Source: Aquatica leii
Lineage: Eukaryota; Arthropoda; Insecta; Coleoptera; Lampyridae
Assembly (NCBI GenBank): GCA_035610365.1
Contig: CM069433.1
Coordinates: 130,280,545 to 130,344,544 of the forward strand
DNA length: 64,000 nucleotides
Direction: 5' to 3'
Both the position numbers and the translations under genes were made by a program. The notes below the pieces were generated by a model that was given only the letters and a program-made list of their open reading frames with translations, was not told the DNA's origin and did no database searches. Shown here one piece after another: positions 34,869 to 47,276 of this stretch (positions are counted from its first letter, which is position 1; every line of letters begins with the position of its first letter).

Positions 34869-37800
34869 TAAACATTGTAAAACAAAACAATAAACTGTAA
34901 ATTTTAATAGATATTTGTGCTTTTTTTATTGCCTTTTTGGCAGGTTTCATATGCCTTTTATGCCACCTTTTTTGGTATTTTTTCTTGCCTTACTATCCGC
35001 TCTTTAATTATAGCTTACCGTTATAATCAGCTCAGCTTAAAACTCATAGCGCCTGAGGAGTTTCAAATAAAAATAGTTATACTATACCTCATCTTTTTCT
35101 TCTGTTTCATTTTCTGTTAGTAATAAAACAATGAAATAGTTTTAGCTATAATACACCTTGCTGGCCAGACGTATAGATATTACCAGCTCCCTAAGTAACA
35201 AAATCTGCCGAAACACCGCTTTTAACTTACAAAACCGTTGTGTTCTGCACTAGTTTTGGTTCGCCCCGAGTATTTTATTTCTTTAGTACCCGTCATATTT
35301 GACGAACGTTTCCCTAACCGCCACCTAGAGAGGTGCGCGATAGAGGACTAGCAACCTTTTACCTTTACAAGTCGTGCATTTATAAAAAGTGGCACAATTT
35401 TATATCATTATGTGTCAAAAATATGTAATTACACAAACAAAAGTTATCCTAAAACTACATCAAATCACAGTAGACATAAAATAATTTAAATAGAAACACT
35501 ACCATTTACGTAATATTGATATAAATCTAACGCTGCGTTTACAAATCAAAAAATGGTTTATTTGTTAGATCTTTTTTGTTTTTATTAAACAAATTTTGTT
35601 ACAAAAAATTCTATAACTGAATGAAATCTGTTGTAGAAGTGTATTGTACTCTTTACAGTGGTAACTGGCAAACAATGCAACTTCCATTTCCTTTACACGC
35701 GTTTAATTATTTTATAACAAATTCTAAAATAAATTCTTATTACCAAAGAATTTCTTCCGTTGTTATTGTTTATACCTAATTCAGAATTTTTAGTTATAAC
35801 CAGTACATTCAAGTATTTCAAACACTCGAAAACGTCCGGGAAAATTCATTTTTAAACGAGCAAGAATGTTTTCTAGATACGGTTACTACCCTAATAATGG
35901 CTTTACAATACAAAGCAGGAAATGCCAAGAAGTAAATTAATATGTTTTAAAAATTATTACTAACAAACCAATTGCAACGTATTTTAACTTATTTTATTAA
36001 CATAACATAATTATTATACGAATATAATTGTTTTGTTAACATATGTTACTTATGCTTAACTTCAACTTTTTAAGTCGCTGTTTGAAAATATTGAAAACAC
36101 TATCTTATTGTATGAAATTTACTATTATGTAGGTGTAACAATGACAGATATTTATAAGAACGTTAAGAAATTCTTAATAAATAACGTCCAAATCATCAAC
36201 AAATGTTTGCAAGAAGCGATTTAACATCTCCTTTCATTTTCAATTGGAATATACATTTTAGAACTTTACAATTTTATTGAGAATTTTTTTAATGCGTAAA
36301 AATATGTATCGATTGTTTTCATGGACGCAACTTCTGTGCGAAACAAAATGGTGTTGCGAAAAGTTAAAAGAATTTCCAACTTTTTTGCGTTAATCGCAAT
36401 ACAACCATTATATTCTATCCTCGTTCATATGGTTGATCGAAGTAAAGTACCTAGAACTTTCTTGCAATTTTCAAACCTTGAAAACGGTGTTTACGATTTC
36501 CTTTGCAAAATTCTCGTCGCCATTGTATTTTGAGTTATATTAGCAAATCTCGCATCTGTTAAAAAAAGCCTTAATGCAATCCAATTCTAAATCTTTTTAA
36601 GTAAGTTCGACGTACTTGAAAATGTCTAAAAACCAAATTTGTAGGGATCTCAAGGTTACAACATAAAGCCGCCACAAATCATCATGTGCATAAATTCAAC
36701 ATTTTTAAAATTGATGAACACATAAATAGGTAAAAAAATCTTCTTTGTCCGTACTTTGTTACATTTTTCTAATAATCTTAATTTTAACCAAATGGGTGTT
36801 GCAACTATTAAAAAGTTACAACAAAGACAAAGTTATACAAACTTGTTACAATGTCAGTGCCAAAATCGTATGTGCAAATGATCTGAACAGCAGTTAATTG
36901 TATTAGACCTGAAATTATTCAAATTTTATATTTTATTTGAAATTTTTTTAAAGAGATCCTTAGTTTAATTGATAAAACCAATGCAAGACACATTTTTTAC
37001 TTATGTACATAAGTTAACAAAAGTTCGGGCCATTTTGTCTCGTCGGACTACTCCATTGTTGAAACCTACTTTAGCGTATGTTAGCAATACCCTTGTTTTT
37101 CTACTCATTCTGTACGGTTCAAAACAATTTTTTTTTACATCTTCACCCTTTTTTTTAATTCTCAACGACGTGCAATCTTAAAAAGCGATACATTTTATAC
37201 CTAATTTTAGACATGGTCGAATGATATTTAACTTCTTTCTTTTTTTTTTGTATACTATTTCTTCTGCTACTGTTAGTGCGATTACAAAATTTTCTAAGCA
37301 ATCGTCTAGGCTTGAGCATACATACTGGTACAAAATCGCATACGCTTTTAACAAAATCGATTAAACAACGCTATCCTATTTTGCGAGGAAATAGGCTTAA
37401 TATTGAGTTTGGGTGTAGTAAAAACTTGATTCAGCCCTATTATTTCAGAAAAAAAGGAAACACCTATCGCTACTACCCAGATTTTCAGAAAACAAACCAA
37501 GTCATACTTACTTTTTAGGTTCGAAATTCGGTCGGAAATTTGCAGGTACCGCTGTAAGAAAAACCCCAGCAAGCATTAGTTTTAATATATAAAATACAAT
37601 TATTACAATGCATCTTAAGCTTATATGGCAGCAATAAAATTAAAAAAATATTTTTGCTAACAAAGTTGAAAACTACGCTTATGCTTACGATATGTGTGCT
37701 TCTCAGTTTAATTAACAAGTAAAGAATGGTAGTCATTGCCAAATATAAAAGTTTGTAGATGAGTCGAAAGCGAGGCTGCAATTAATACGAGTTGGAAATG

Positions 37801-38087
37801 CACATTCCTTACGAATTATACACGATCATTTAGTACCAGAATATATTTTATTATCTACCAAAGTCAAATAAACCTTTTACAAAAAAAACATATCACATAA
37901 AAAAACAGTAAATAACATAAACTTAAAAATAAATAAGGATACTATTAGCTTCTCTAATCCTAAGATACAGTTAATTACCCCAACGAATCTAACATGCTAC
38001 AAAATTGTTTACTGCTAATTTTAGTTTAAATATAATAAATGTGTCGATAAAAGGAAATTCTGAACGGAATAAATGGATTGTAGCTTA
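34869..38087. other. No gene; T-rich GCC repeats at 34915-34990
   Basis: Just after the hAT stop, a run of (T)nGCC motifs (ATTGCCTTTTTGGCAG, ATGCCTTTTATGCCACC) may be hAT subterminal repeats. A GC-richer stretch at 35150-35360 is unassigned. The rest to 38087 is AT-rich and shows no supported gene or repeat. Confidence 0.5.
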
Positions 38088-38249
38088 TGCATCGTTTAGA
38101 TTTATAGTCCAAAAACCAGTAAAAAGGCGCCATCTTCGAAAAATCACCGCCACCTTACTGTTGGAAATAAATCAGCGATTAAAGTGTCAAATGTTGTTTC
38201 ATACCCTGAACTTTCAGTTAAGTGTGAACCACCAATTCTATTCCGTATA

Positions 38250-39643
38250 CAGGGTGTGTCCAAATGAAAAACCATGAATAACTCATTTTTTCTCATATAG
38301 AACACCCTGAATCTTTTTACACCGGTAAATTCTATTTTTTATAGGCTTTCCAGCGATATAATAAGTTTGTATAAGTTTATTATGAAAAACGATAAGGTTT
38401 TTGGAAAAATTGTTATTCTTTCAATAAATTTAAAACAATTGGTAGGTATTAAAATGGTTTTCAAAAATTTATTAATAATGAATTTCACACGCAAAGAATT
38501 GATAAACATGGTATATTGTATTGGTGAGGCTGAAAAAAATCCTTATGTTAGTAAGACGAATTTACTAACAAAAATACAAGAATTTCAAGAACCGATAGTT
38601 TGGGTAAACTAGCAGAAATGTTTGTAGCAACTGGTACTGTATGTTATGCTAGTAAATAAATTTTTGGTGATCTAGTAAGTGAGGAAAATGTGTTACCAGT
38701 GCCATTAAAAATTCAGGAAAATACAGAAATAGCAGGAATATTAGTGTACTGTGAGTAGAATTATAATAAAACAAAAGGAACTACATCAAGAATTACATGG
38801 CAAAGATTTTCAAAATGGAGTAATCTTTTCAAATCGAACGAGTGCCCTTGTTGAAGAAAATGGTGTTTTTTCCTATAATATTTTATTTAGTAACGAAGCG
38901 ACATTCAAAAGCAATGGAGTAGGTAATCGACACAATATGCATTATTATGCAATGAAAAATTCCTATTGACTGCGATTCGTTAATTTCCAAAATCGATGGT
39001 CTCTAAATATATGGGGAGAAATTATCGACAATCGAGCAATCGGTCCATTTTACTTTATTAACATTTTGAATGGGCAAGAATATTTGCGATTTCTGCAAGA
39101 TTTAAATATTAGGTTTATGTTCGTCTGTTTCTAGGCCGAGTCTATCCTCGTCGTTGGATTAGATGAGGTGGTATTATTGCGCGGCCTGCACGTTCCCCAG
39201 ACTTAACACTAATGGACTATTTCTTATGGGGTTACGTTAAATAACAAATTAACGTAGTTCATCCAAATGTAGAATATCCAAACAGAATAGCTCAGGCATT
39301 TATTTCAATTAAGCAAAATAAGTTAGCCAGAGTCAAGTTTTTTTTGGTTAGGCGTTTGACAGTTTGTAGAGAACAAAATGGAGGCTCATTTGAACATTTG
39401 CTTTGAAATTGTGTTTAATATGTTAAATAATGTTTATTAATTTATTGTTCTTTTGTTATATCATTGTTTTATTGATTTATTAAATTTTGTTTTGAATCAG
39501 TATCATCAGTTTTTCACCATAAACCCTTAAAATTATATCGTTGGAAAGCTTATAAAAAATGGAATTTAACCATGTAATAGGATACATTGGATTCCATTTG
39601 AAACATCTGAGTTATTCACGGTTTTGCGTTTGGACACACCCTG
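38250..39643 (+). mobile_element. Mariner-like element with TATA flanks
   Basis: The left end starts CAGGGTGTGTCCAAATGAAA; the right end, on the other strand, starts CAGGGTGTGTCCAAACGCAA. The match continues through ACC(A/G)TGAATAACTCA. TATA flanks both ends (38246-38249 and 39644-39647). The plus strand encodes a broken transposase. Its ends differ from those of the mariner at 8624, so this is a separate family. It is inserted at the dyad centre of the palindromic element at 38088-39815. Confidence 0.9.
38478..39406 (+). pseudogene. Mariner-type transposase with DUF4817 N-terminus, broken
   Basis: The Met at 38478 begins MNFTRKELINMVYCIGEAEK, the DUF4817-type DNA-binding start. DDE-region pieces follow in several frames: FSNEATFKSNGVGNRHNMHY (first Asp position reads as Asn or Glu here), WGEIIDNRAIGPFYFINI, ARPARSPDLTLMDYFLWGYV (the typical PARSPDL.P.DYFLWG block carrying the third acidic residue) and the C-terminal GGSFEHLL with its stop at 39404-39406. 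Many stops and frame changes separate the pieces. Length from start to stop is about 310 codons, close to the usual 340. Confidence 0.85.
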
Positions 39644-39815
39644 TATACAGTGTACCTTGAATTGGTAGATCAATAAGTAATTGAATGAAAGTTCAGAGAA
39701 TAGAAAAACACTTGACATTTTCATCGCTAATTTATTTCCAACAGTAAGGTCTCAGTGATTTTTTTAAAGATGGCGCTTTTTCACTGGTTTTTCGACCATA
39801 AAATCTAAACTGTGC

Positions 39816-41130
39816 ATAATTTTCCTATAAAAATCAGTTTTAATCAGAATCAAAAGGGCTTAAATTGTGTAAAATGTCCGTACCTACCGTGTAAAAAAAT
39901 CTATATTTTAAGTAGCAACGGAGTTATGGAGATTCCTCGTACCCCTGGGGCACCCTATAATCTTATATCTAAAGTACATTTATCTACTATGTAATCTAAA
40001 GTTTAAGTTTAATTTGATCTTATAGTTAACCGTCATTGACTTTACATGAAGTTCTCATGGACTTTAGAAAACATTGGCAATATATTTATAAACTTTTGCT
40101 GGTGAAGTAGTTTAATGTAGTTGTTGTAGAGTTTTTGTCTTAAAACAGGGCATTTTGATGTTTTTATTAGTTTTAAGTTTATTACTAAAGTACTTTGAGG
40201 GTGTTTGTTGTTTGTATCTCTAAACAATTCCAAAAATCATATAAATAACATTTATAATGGTCTCCAAAACAATACTTGATATATTTTATCATTTAAAAAA
40301 AATCTGCAAAAAGAGTAAACAAGTACTAAATCGTAAAAAAAAATGATCAGACAAACAATCTAATAATAATTATTACGAAGAAAAAAATTTAAAGCACAAA
40401 AAACTATGTATAAGGAGTACTAGAAGAAAGCAACAGTATTTTGCAAAAAAAAACATTAATAACCAACCAAATAGCTACAGTTTGTCCAGTACACTCGTAT
40501 TATTAGAACTACGTATAATGTTATCAGTCGGGTAATGTTATTACTTCATCAAAGAACGGGCCGAATGTATGCTACGACATAGACAGGAAAAACGTCGAGT
40601 ATAGTAATCATAATTTCTGTTTCTGTTATCAATTTTCTTATCAGATTTGTATCTATACGTGAACAATAACTTATTTTGCATTCATTTTCACAATACGTTT
40701 GTTTCGAGTGAAAAATTTAATGATTGTACCCTAAAAATACTTGTTTTGCGCATTGATCTTTATCTTTATCAATACAAAATGTATTGTTATTTATTTATGC
40801 AATTAATTTGATTTTAAAAATGTAAGTTATTTGAAGTACGCGCTTAATTAAATGTGACCATTATTCAATTAAATATATTTTAGATATAAATCAGTGCTTA
40901 AAATACTAATGTTTTTAAACAATTTAAACAACTTTAGCAATAAAAACTTACGTTATTTGTTTATTTTTGTGTTTTAAAGCACATTTACGAATTACGTCAA
41001 AATTAATTCTATTAAACTAATGACAATTCGCAGAATTACTGACTTGATTTTTAATTTAAAATCAATATCTTCAATTTTAAATTTAAGTAACAAGTAGAAA
41101 GGTGTTAATAATTCTAGTAGTGAAAGAAAT
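39816..41130. other. No supported gene
   Basis: AT-rich sequence. Apart from the possible mariner-type end near 39940-39953, I see nothing I can name. Confidence 0.5.
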
Positions 41131-41135
41131 TGTAT

Positions 41136-41277
41136 ATAGTATACCACGGTTGAGAAGTTCATTATAATCTGTGCGATTTATATTCCTCGACGCTTCGCGT
41201 CTCACAATATAATTTATCGCTTGGATTATAATCATACAATTCTCAACCTTGACATATAATATACTATTTTACAACAA
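41136..41277. mobile_element. Hairpin MITE with GC-rich tip, copy 1
   Basis: Imperfect palindrome. The left arm runs from ATATAGTATA through GGTTGAGAA, ATTATAATC and GCGATTTATAT. The centre is CTCGACGCTTCGCGTCTC. The right arm repeats the blocks inverted and ends TATACTATTTT. No coding capacity. Its ends and central CG-rich hairpin match the plan of 55143-55272. Confidence 0.8.
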
Positions 41278-42170
41278 TCGAACGTCATATTTTGTGTAAA
41301 AATTGTATTGATAACGTTTTTTGTAAAAAAAATTGCTTCGTTTTAAAGGTGATTATAAAAAAGAGTCAAAATAAAATTATTCAACTGCTTATTGTATGTA
41401 ATAAGACGAGTGTATGTAATTTTTTATTCAAACCGGAATAGTATATATATAGTAGTAAGTATCTGGTAAAGCTAAAGTGTTTAATGACGATGTCGTAAAT
41501 GTCACTTAACGTTTGTAGTGGTGTTGGATTATCAATAGACTTCTTGAGTTGAACTTTCTGTTATCGTTTTAAAAAATCTTTTGTAGTTAGTTATACAGCA
41601 ATAAGTATGTCGCTACTAAATAAAAACCTAATGACATTTAGAGATATGTTTAAAAAACCAATAAATATAGTAAAACTATTTAAACAAACTAAATAATTTA
41701 TAATTAATTAGTAGGTACTTTCATAACAACAATGCTTAATTTTTGTTTAAATGGTATCATTTCATATTGCTGGTACATATGACCAGAAATGTAACACGAT
41801 ATTTATATGATTATGCTTTTGTATGTACGTAGTCATTTAAAAACTTAACACCAGTCGTTTGGCTATTACAAAATAAACAATAAATAGGATAAAACTCTAA
41901 AATGTTTTATACTTAAATACTATATATTTTTACGTAATTATATCGTTATCAAAACTTTTTTAAATAAGGGACATTGTTTTTGATTTAATAATATTTTTGT
42001 ATTATATAAAATCGTCATTTTGATTTAGTTTATATATTCCATTTGTTTCGACCTTGTGTTTCTCAAATTCATGCAAAGCCTGCTGTCTCTTTTATATTGT
42101 TGTAGCTTACGTTTGAATCATCCAGAAAATACCCATTTTAGGTATGTTGCTCTTTCGTTTCGCTCTATAT

Positions 42171-42912
42171 AGGCCAAGCTACAGAGATTTTTTCATGTAA
42201 GAAGTGTTAGAAGAAAATCAATTGCGCGATTGTTTGAAGAATAGTTTCATAATCTGATACAGTCAGATGTTTTTCACTCGAGTTTATTACTTATAACTTT
42301 GTTATTAACAATTTTAAAATCTGTTTTTTTTAGTTTTTTGCTTATAAAATTAAAACTGGATCGAACTGTTAGTTTAGGAGAAAATCGGGAAAAACAGGCA
42401 AAAGTGCAATTTTTTCAAAAAATCATAACTCTGTTATTTTTTGAGTTACAGTGTAGATCCTCCGGACAGTAATAGTTATTAATATAAACTTTATAAATGC
42501 AAAAAGCAGGCACTGTCCGATGCATAGTTTTCGATCTGTGGCCATTTGAGTTTTATACCTTGCAATTTTCCAACAGGCCTGAATGCAACAGGTATGGTCC
42601 GATTTCAATTTACAAAAACGATTTCGAAAGTAGAATTTTTATACTTCAAAACATTCATCTTGGTTTTGCATTAATACACTGAGAAATATGTTATAAATGA
42701 AGCTGAGCGTGCGAGAGTACTTGAAGAGTGGGGGAGAGCAGCAAGGAGAAACATGTATATATATTTAGTAATACTGTTGCGCCGCGCGGATTTCATGATC
42801 TTTTCATTTGAATATCTCAGTAACAAATAAGAATATCGCAATTCAATTTTTTTTAATTTCTGGGTATTTCGTTTACGATTCTTCAATCAAATTGCTCGAA
42901 AAACGAACAGGT
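42171..42912 (+). repeat. Long inverted arm, left
   Basis: Partner of 46512-47276. Shared blocks include AGTGTTAGAAGAAAA, GAATAGTTTCATA, GCTTATAAAATTAAAACTG, GATTGAAGAATCGT-type and CGAAAAACGAACAGG. Confidence 0.88.
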
Positions 42913-43389
42913 GAGCAACATTTCCAGGTTTTTTGCTATATATCTGTATTGTAATGCATTTTTTTTTAAATTGGGAAATAGAAGTGTTTCGTTAGACAAA
43001 TGCATATAGATGCAGTATAAATAGTCAAATGAAATGTTCGTAGGGATTTGAAGTTGTATATTGGACGCCGAAATTCGGAGGATCTGCTCTATACTTCGGT
43101 GGTTGTCATTTTTACTTTATCCCTATTTATTGCTGCTGTACGTAGTATTATAGCCTACGTTTTCTGTCCACAAATTCATTTTTCTTTGTGATTTTGCAGT
43201 TCTTTTTTATTTAAGTTCTATTTTGCGTGAGCGTTTCAAGTGCTTGTTCAACGAGCAACTTTCAAAAAAGGTTAATTTTCAATTGCATTATACTTAATTC
43301 AAAATCCAAACTTTGTATTGCATTTTCAGTTTTTGTGTGACAAATGTTTTCAGATAATGATTATATAACCGTAACCATCAAAACAAACT

Positions 43390-46324
43390 ATGGAATGTAC
43401 TGAAGAGCTTCATATTACACAAGCGTCTATATCTGCAGACGTTAGGTATGTTTTTGGGAAAAAATTGTATACGTATATGCGTTTGTGCATGTTCATTAAT
43501 CTTATGAATATACATTTTTGGAGATGTACTCAATGCAGCAGAGGATGAAAGTAAACAGTGGGAAGATGTTGATGATATTTCTTACTATGTGACAAGCCGA
43601 TTGTAGACTCAAAATCGTGCATCGTGAAAGAAAGAAGTATCGCGTCTCTTATAGGCGTCCAGCCGCACGGTGCCGTCTCCCACTTATGCTGCACCTCTCG
43701 TGTTTCCCAGTGCCAAACTAGAGTCAAGCTAAACAAGGGCTTCTTTCCCTGCTAATTTTTCCAAGACCGTTTCTTTGGCTGTTGTTTCGCTAGATAGTAG
43801 GTAAGGACAGGTTGAGAATCTCGTTATTTCATTAATGTGCGTCACATTTGACTGTTGAAAAGAGGGCTCTTGCTTGTGAGTGCTCTTAATGTGAGCAGAA
43901 CCTTTTCGCGATGACATGTTTGTGTCGCGTATAGAATAAATATGCCCCAATTTGATAATGTCAGCCGTGGCGGGAACTCCTCACCCTGGAAGGAACACCG
44001 ACCAAAACTCGGAGTGCCGCTGAGAGAAAATGTAAAATTTGTATAGATGAAATACTTGTAAAAATACAACTTAAAACTATGAATAAAAATGTTGTAAAGG
44101 CGGTATAAACATAAACTCTATGCTGTAACAATAAAATTAATAAAAAAAGACTTGGTTAAAAAGTAATAATAAAGAAAATTATAGGTAAATAATTAAAATT
44201 GGTTATGGTTCTGGTTTGGCTACGAAGACCCCTAAATCCTTAGCACTAGCAAGATTAAAAATTAAAACTAGCATGCAGTTACTTAAACTCTGCGGTCGAG
44301 GAAGTGCGGTGTGACCCCTTCAGGTAACTAACGCGGCATCCACAGCACAATGATAAATCAGTAGCCCCGGTAGCTCGCATAAGCTTCCGATGTACGAGTA
44401 TGCTACCACCTATCGTGTTATCGACCAGCGAGCGGATCTCCCCTTGGATCAGGCTGAGTTCACTGCAGAGACGATCGTTGAAAGAACACCACGTACCCCT
44501 CGCTCATATCACCAGTAGAGCGTGAATGAATGCTCGGCCTTGGTACCTACGCAACAGAGCCTTGGAAACCAAAGGCTCTGAGTAGTAGGCACTTTTGGAA
44601 TTGCTTATCGTGGTCAACAATCGTGGAGCTTCCCAGGAGATCACAAGTGATAACTCTTTCGCCCCGAGTGAGAATAAAATCGGGCTTCGAGAGCGTACCG
44701 TTTTCTAAGCGAAGATGTGGCTCTTCTTCTACCTGCCACTCCTTACGCTGGGGGGAGGAGGTTCATCGATCCAGGGACGCAAATGTGCAAGGCCACTGCC
44801 CGGTATTAAACCATCACCAGAGTACGAGTTCTGCAGCCTTTTGCCCCACACTCGCTTTATCTGATCTGGAGAGGTGCCACTGTCTTTCACCGACCAACGG
44901 CCTAGCTTTTACCTAAGTTTTTTAACTTTTGGCATAACCAAAACTGCGGTGGTGATGCGATCATACTCACTTTCGTATTCAACAGACTATGTTACACTCT
45001 TGGTAACACGTAGCGCTTCATCAAGCTCAGCTTCTAGCCTGGCTTGAGAGGGGCTGTCCTTACTCTTCTTAACTGCAACTTTAACAGCTTCAACGTAGGC
45101 CCGACTGGACCGGTAGAGAGATACTTGGCCGGAAACCTGCAAACGTCTCACTCGCTAACACCAGATCATCTGCGTACGCTAAACAAGCCACAGAGGTGGA
45201 CATCGGTGGTCGCCCTAAGACACAAGTCGGTTTTCTCCAGCGTTTCCACTAGTTCGTTCAACGCCAAGTTGAACAGGATCGGGGACAAGGGGTCGCCCTG
45301 TTTCACCTCTCGAAGGAGGCTAATCCAGTTTGTGTTCTCGACACCCGTAAAAAACGGGTACGAGCACCAAGAAACCCTCTTATCACAGAGTTGATCAACT
45401 TGGTGTGCACCCTAAAGCGGTTGAATGCTCTCTCAATCGCGCCTGAAGATGCGGATAGATTGATTATAATTACAGCTATTGAAAATTGTCGTATTGATAC
45501 TAAAACAACTGTAATTATCCTAGATGAGGATATTGATTTACTTGTAATTTTCTCTCAACTGGCGCAAACAGGAAGAATATTTACTTTTGCAAGGAAGGTA
45601 AAAACGAAAAAACACCAATTTTATAACAGTAATAGTTTTAAATATGAGAGTTTACAGAGTATTGTGGCGTTTATTCCTGCTGTTTGTGGATGTGACACGA
45701 TTTCGTGCTGTTATAAACTCGGTAAGAGTAAATTGATAGAGTATTTTCATAAAGCGAAACACTTCTTCAATTGGCTTCGGTTTTCTATGGCAAAAATGCG
45801 CGTCATGATAGAATAACTGAAAGTGCATTCGATTTGATTCGAGGAATGTATAGCACCAAAACAGAGAAGAAATTAATGAGAAAATCGAAGTCTATCTCGT
45901 CGCATGAGTGACGATATCTACATTTTAGCAAAGCTAAAGTTTAAAAGAATCTCTTTGGAGACTACCGCCGACAGAAGGGGTAGCACGTTTTTTAAGTTTT
46001 CTACCAATTACAGCTTTGATTAGGTAACACGATCTGAAAGCAACTGATTGGAGATGGCAAGTAAGATCCAAGTACTTGATACCTGTAAAAACTATCGATC
46101 CAGCAATCCTCAAAAAGTTGTGATGCACAAATCTATGTGTACACTGTGAAGACGATATGTGTTGTTATTTAGAAATAAGTGAAGTCTCTGCTATATCAGA
46201 TGATGAATGCGAGGAAGATGCTCACAATGATACCGATAATGTAATGGGATTCGAAAACTTTTGTGAAAGCGAGGATTCTAATGAAATGGCCCATGTGGGC
46301 GATAATTTTGATGGTACGAACTAA
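43390..46324 (+). pseudogene. XPG/FEN-like nuclease protein of Academ-like element, interrupted
   Basis: Exon 1 (from 43390, MECTEELHITQASISADV) ends at an AG/GTATGT donor. A second exon gives DVLNAAEDESKQWEDVDD (about 43520-43600). After the LINE insertion the protein continues EDADRLIIITAIENC, then ILDEDIDLLVIFSQLA, a stretch ending SFKYESLQSIVAFIP, and AVCGCDTISCCYKLGKSKLI (about 45446-45750). The spacing Glu-x-x-Asp, Asp-x-Asp and Gly-Cys-Asp resembles the metal-binding residues of FEN1/XPG nucleases. C-terminal pieces in other frames include LETTADRRGST, IPVKTIDPAIPQKV and a Cys-rich/acidic end (CTCEDDMCC), with a stop at 46322-46324. Several frame changes and the LINE insertion make it a pseudogene. 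Confidence 0.65.
44190..45445 (-). mobile_element. R2-type LINE fragment, 5' truncated
   Basis: The minus strand of this GC-rich block reads RVHTKLINSVIRGFLGAR, REVKQGDPLSPILFN (the QGDPLSP motif of the R2 group), and, in another frame, LAYADDLVLASET, the catalytic YADD of reverse transcriptase. Farther downstream KPDFILTRGERVITCDLLG resembles the restriction-like endonuclease of R2/R4-type LINEs. The piece starts within the reverse transcriptase, so its 5' part is missing, and several frames are needed. The upstream edge, about 45445, falls within the nuclease gene of the Academ-like element. The downstream edge is uncertain; GC-rich DNA reaches lower coordinates. Confidence 0.75.
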
Positions 46325-46511
46325 ATTTCAATTCAATTTCAATTCCTTCCAAAAGAGAAAATTATTGAAAAATGTTGTAGTTTTATACATGTGTAATATG
46401 TGAAGTACATATCACGAATTTTTTATACATCCTATCCATATTAATTTTTGTCCCACATATTTTGTATAATGATATAACATAATATAGAAAAAAACGTGGA
46501 ATTCTCGTTAT

Positions 46512-47276
46512 CCTGTTCGTTTTTCGAGCAATTTGATTGAAGAATCGTGTTTCTCAAAATGAAATACTTCGAAATTTAAAAAAATGAGTTCCGATATTCT
46601 CATTTGTTACTAAGATATTCAAATAAAAAGATCATGAAACACGCTCAACAGTATTACTATATACATGCTTCTCCTTGCCTGCTGCTCTCTCCCACCCTTC
46701 AACTACTGTTGCGGATTCCGGTTTCTCGTGATGTTCAGCTTCATTTCTAATATAGTCCTCAGTACTTTAATGTAAAACCAAGATAAACGTTTTGAAGTAT
46801 GAAAACTCCACTTTCGTTTTTGTAAATTAAAATCGGACCATATACCTCAAATTTGCATAGTAAAGAATTTAAATGGGCACAGATTGAAAACTATACATCG
46901 GATAGTGCCTGCTTTTTGCACATATAAAGCTTATATTAATAACTATAACTACGCTACAACTCAAAAACTAAGTTACGCTTTGACCGGTTTTTCCTGATTT
47001 TCTCCTAAACTAACAGTACGATCGAGTCGTTCGACCTTTCATTTTATTCGCATTTTCATTTTTTACAATTTCTCTCTTAACACCATCACGATTACCTTGA
47101 CAGTTTTAATTTTATAAGCAAAAAATTTTTTTTGCATAAAATAAAGTTATAAATAATAAAGTCGAGTAAAAAACTAGCTATATCATATGAAACTATTCTC
47201 CAAACAATGGCGCAGTTGGTTTTCTTCTAACACTTTTTACACACAATGTTCACTCCAAATCTACGTAGCTTGGCCT
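46512..47276 (-). repeat. Long inverted arm, right
   Basis: Reverse complement partner of 42171-42912, about 765 bp against 742 bp. Confidence 0.88.

Larger units (their letters stand above)
38088..39815. mobile_element. Palindromic element split at its centre by a mariner
   Basis: 38088-38245 and 39648-39815 are inverted copies of each other, about 160-170 bp per arm. They share, for example, AAAAACCAGT, GGCGCCATCTT or AGCGCCATCTT, CCTTACTGTTGGAAATAAAT and TGAACTTTCA. Without the mariner between them they would form a hairpin of about 335 bp with almost no loop. Beyond the right arm, near 39940-39953, the sequence CCCTGGGGCACCCTA resembles another mariner-type end, but no left partner for it was found. 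Confidence 0.82.
42171..47276 (+). mobile_element. Academ-like DNA transposon with ~750-bp inverted ends
   Basis: Two long inverted arms (42171-42912 and 46512-47276) start AGGCCAAGCTAC on both strands and stay alignable for most of their length, with small gaps and mismatches. Between them lies one plus-strand gene with an XPG/FEN-like nuclease pattern and a cysteine-rich end (43390-46324), interrupted by an R2-type LINE fragment. Academ transposons are known to combine a transposase with an XPG-type nuclease; I use that as the basis for the name, which stays an inference. No target duplication is clear (TAT or ATA on the left, AAC or ACA on the right). Confidence 0.7.
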
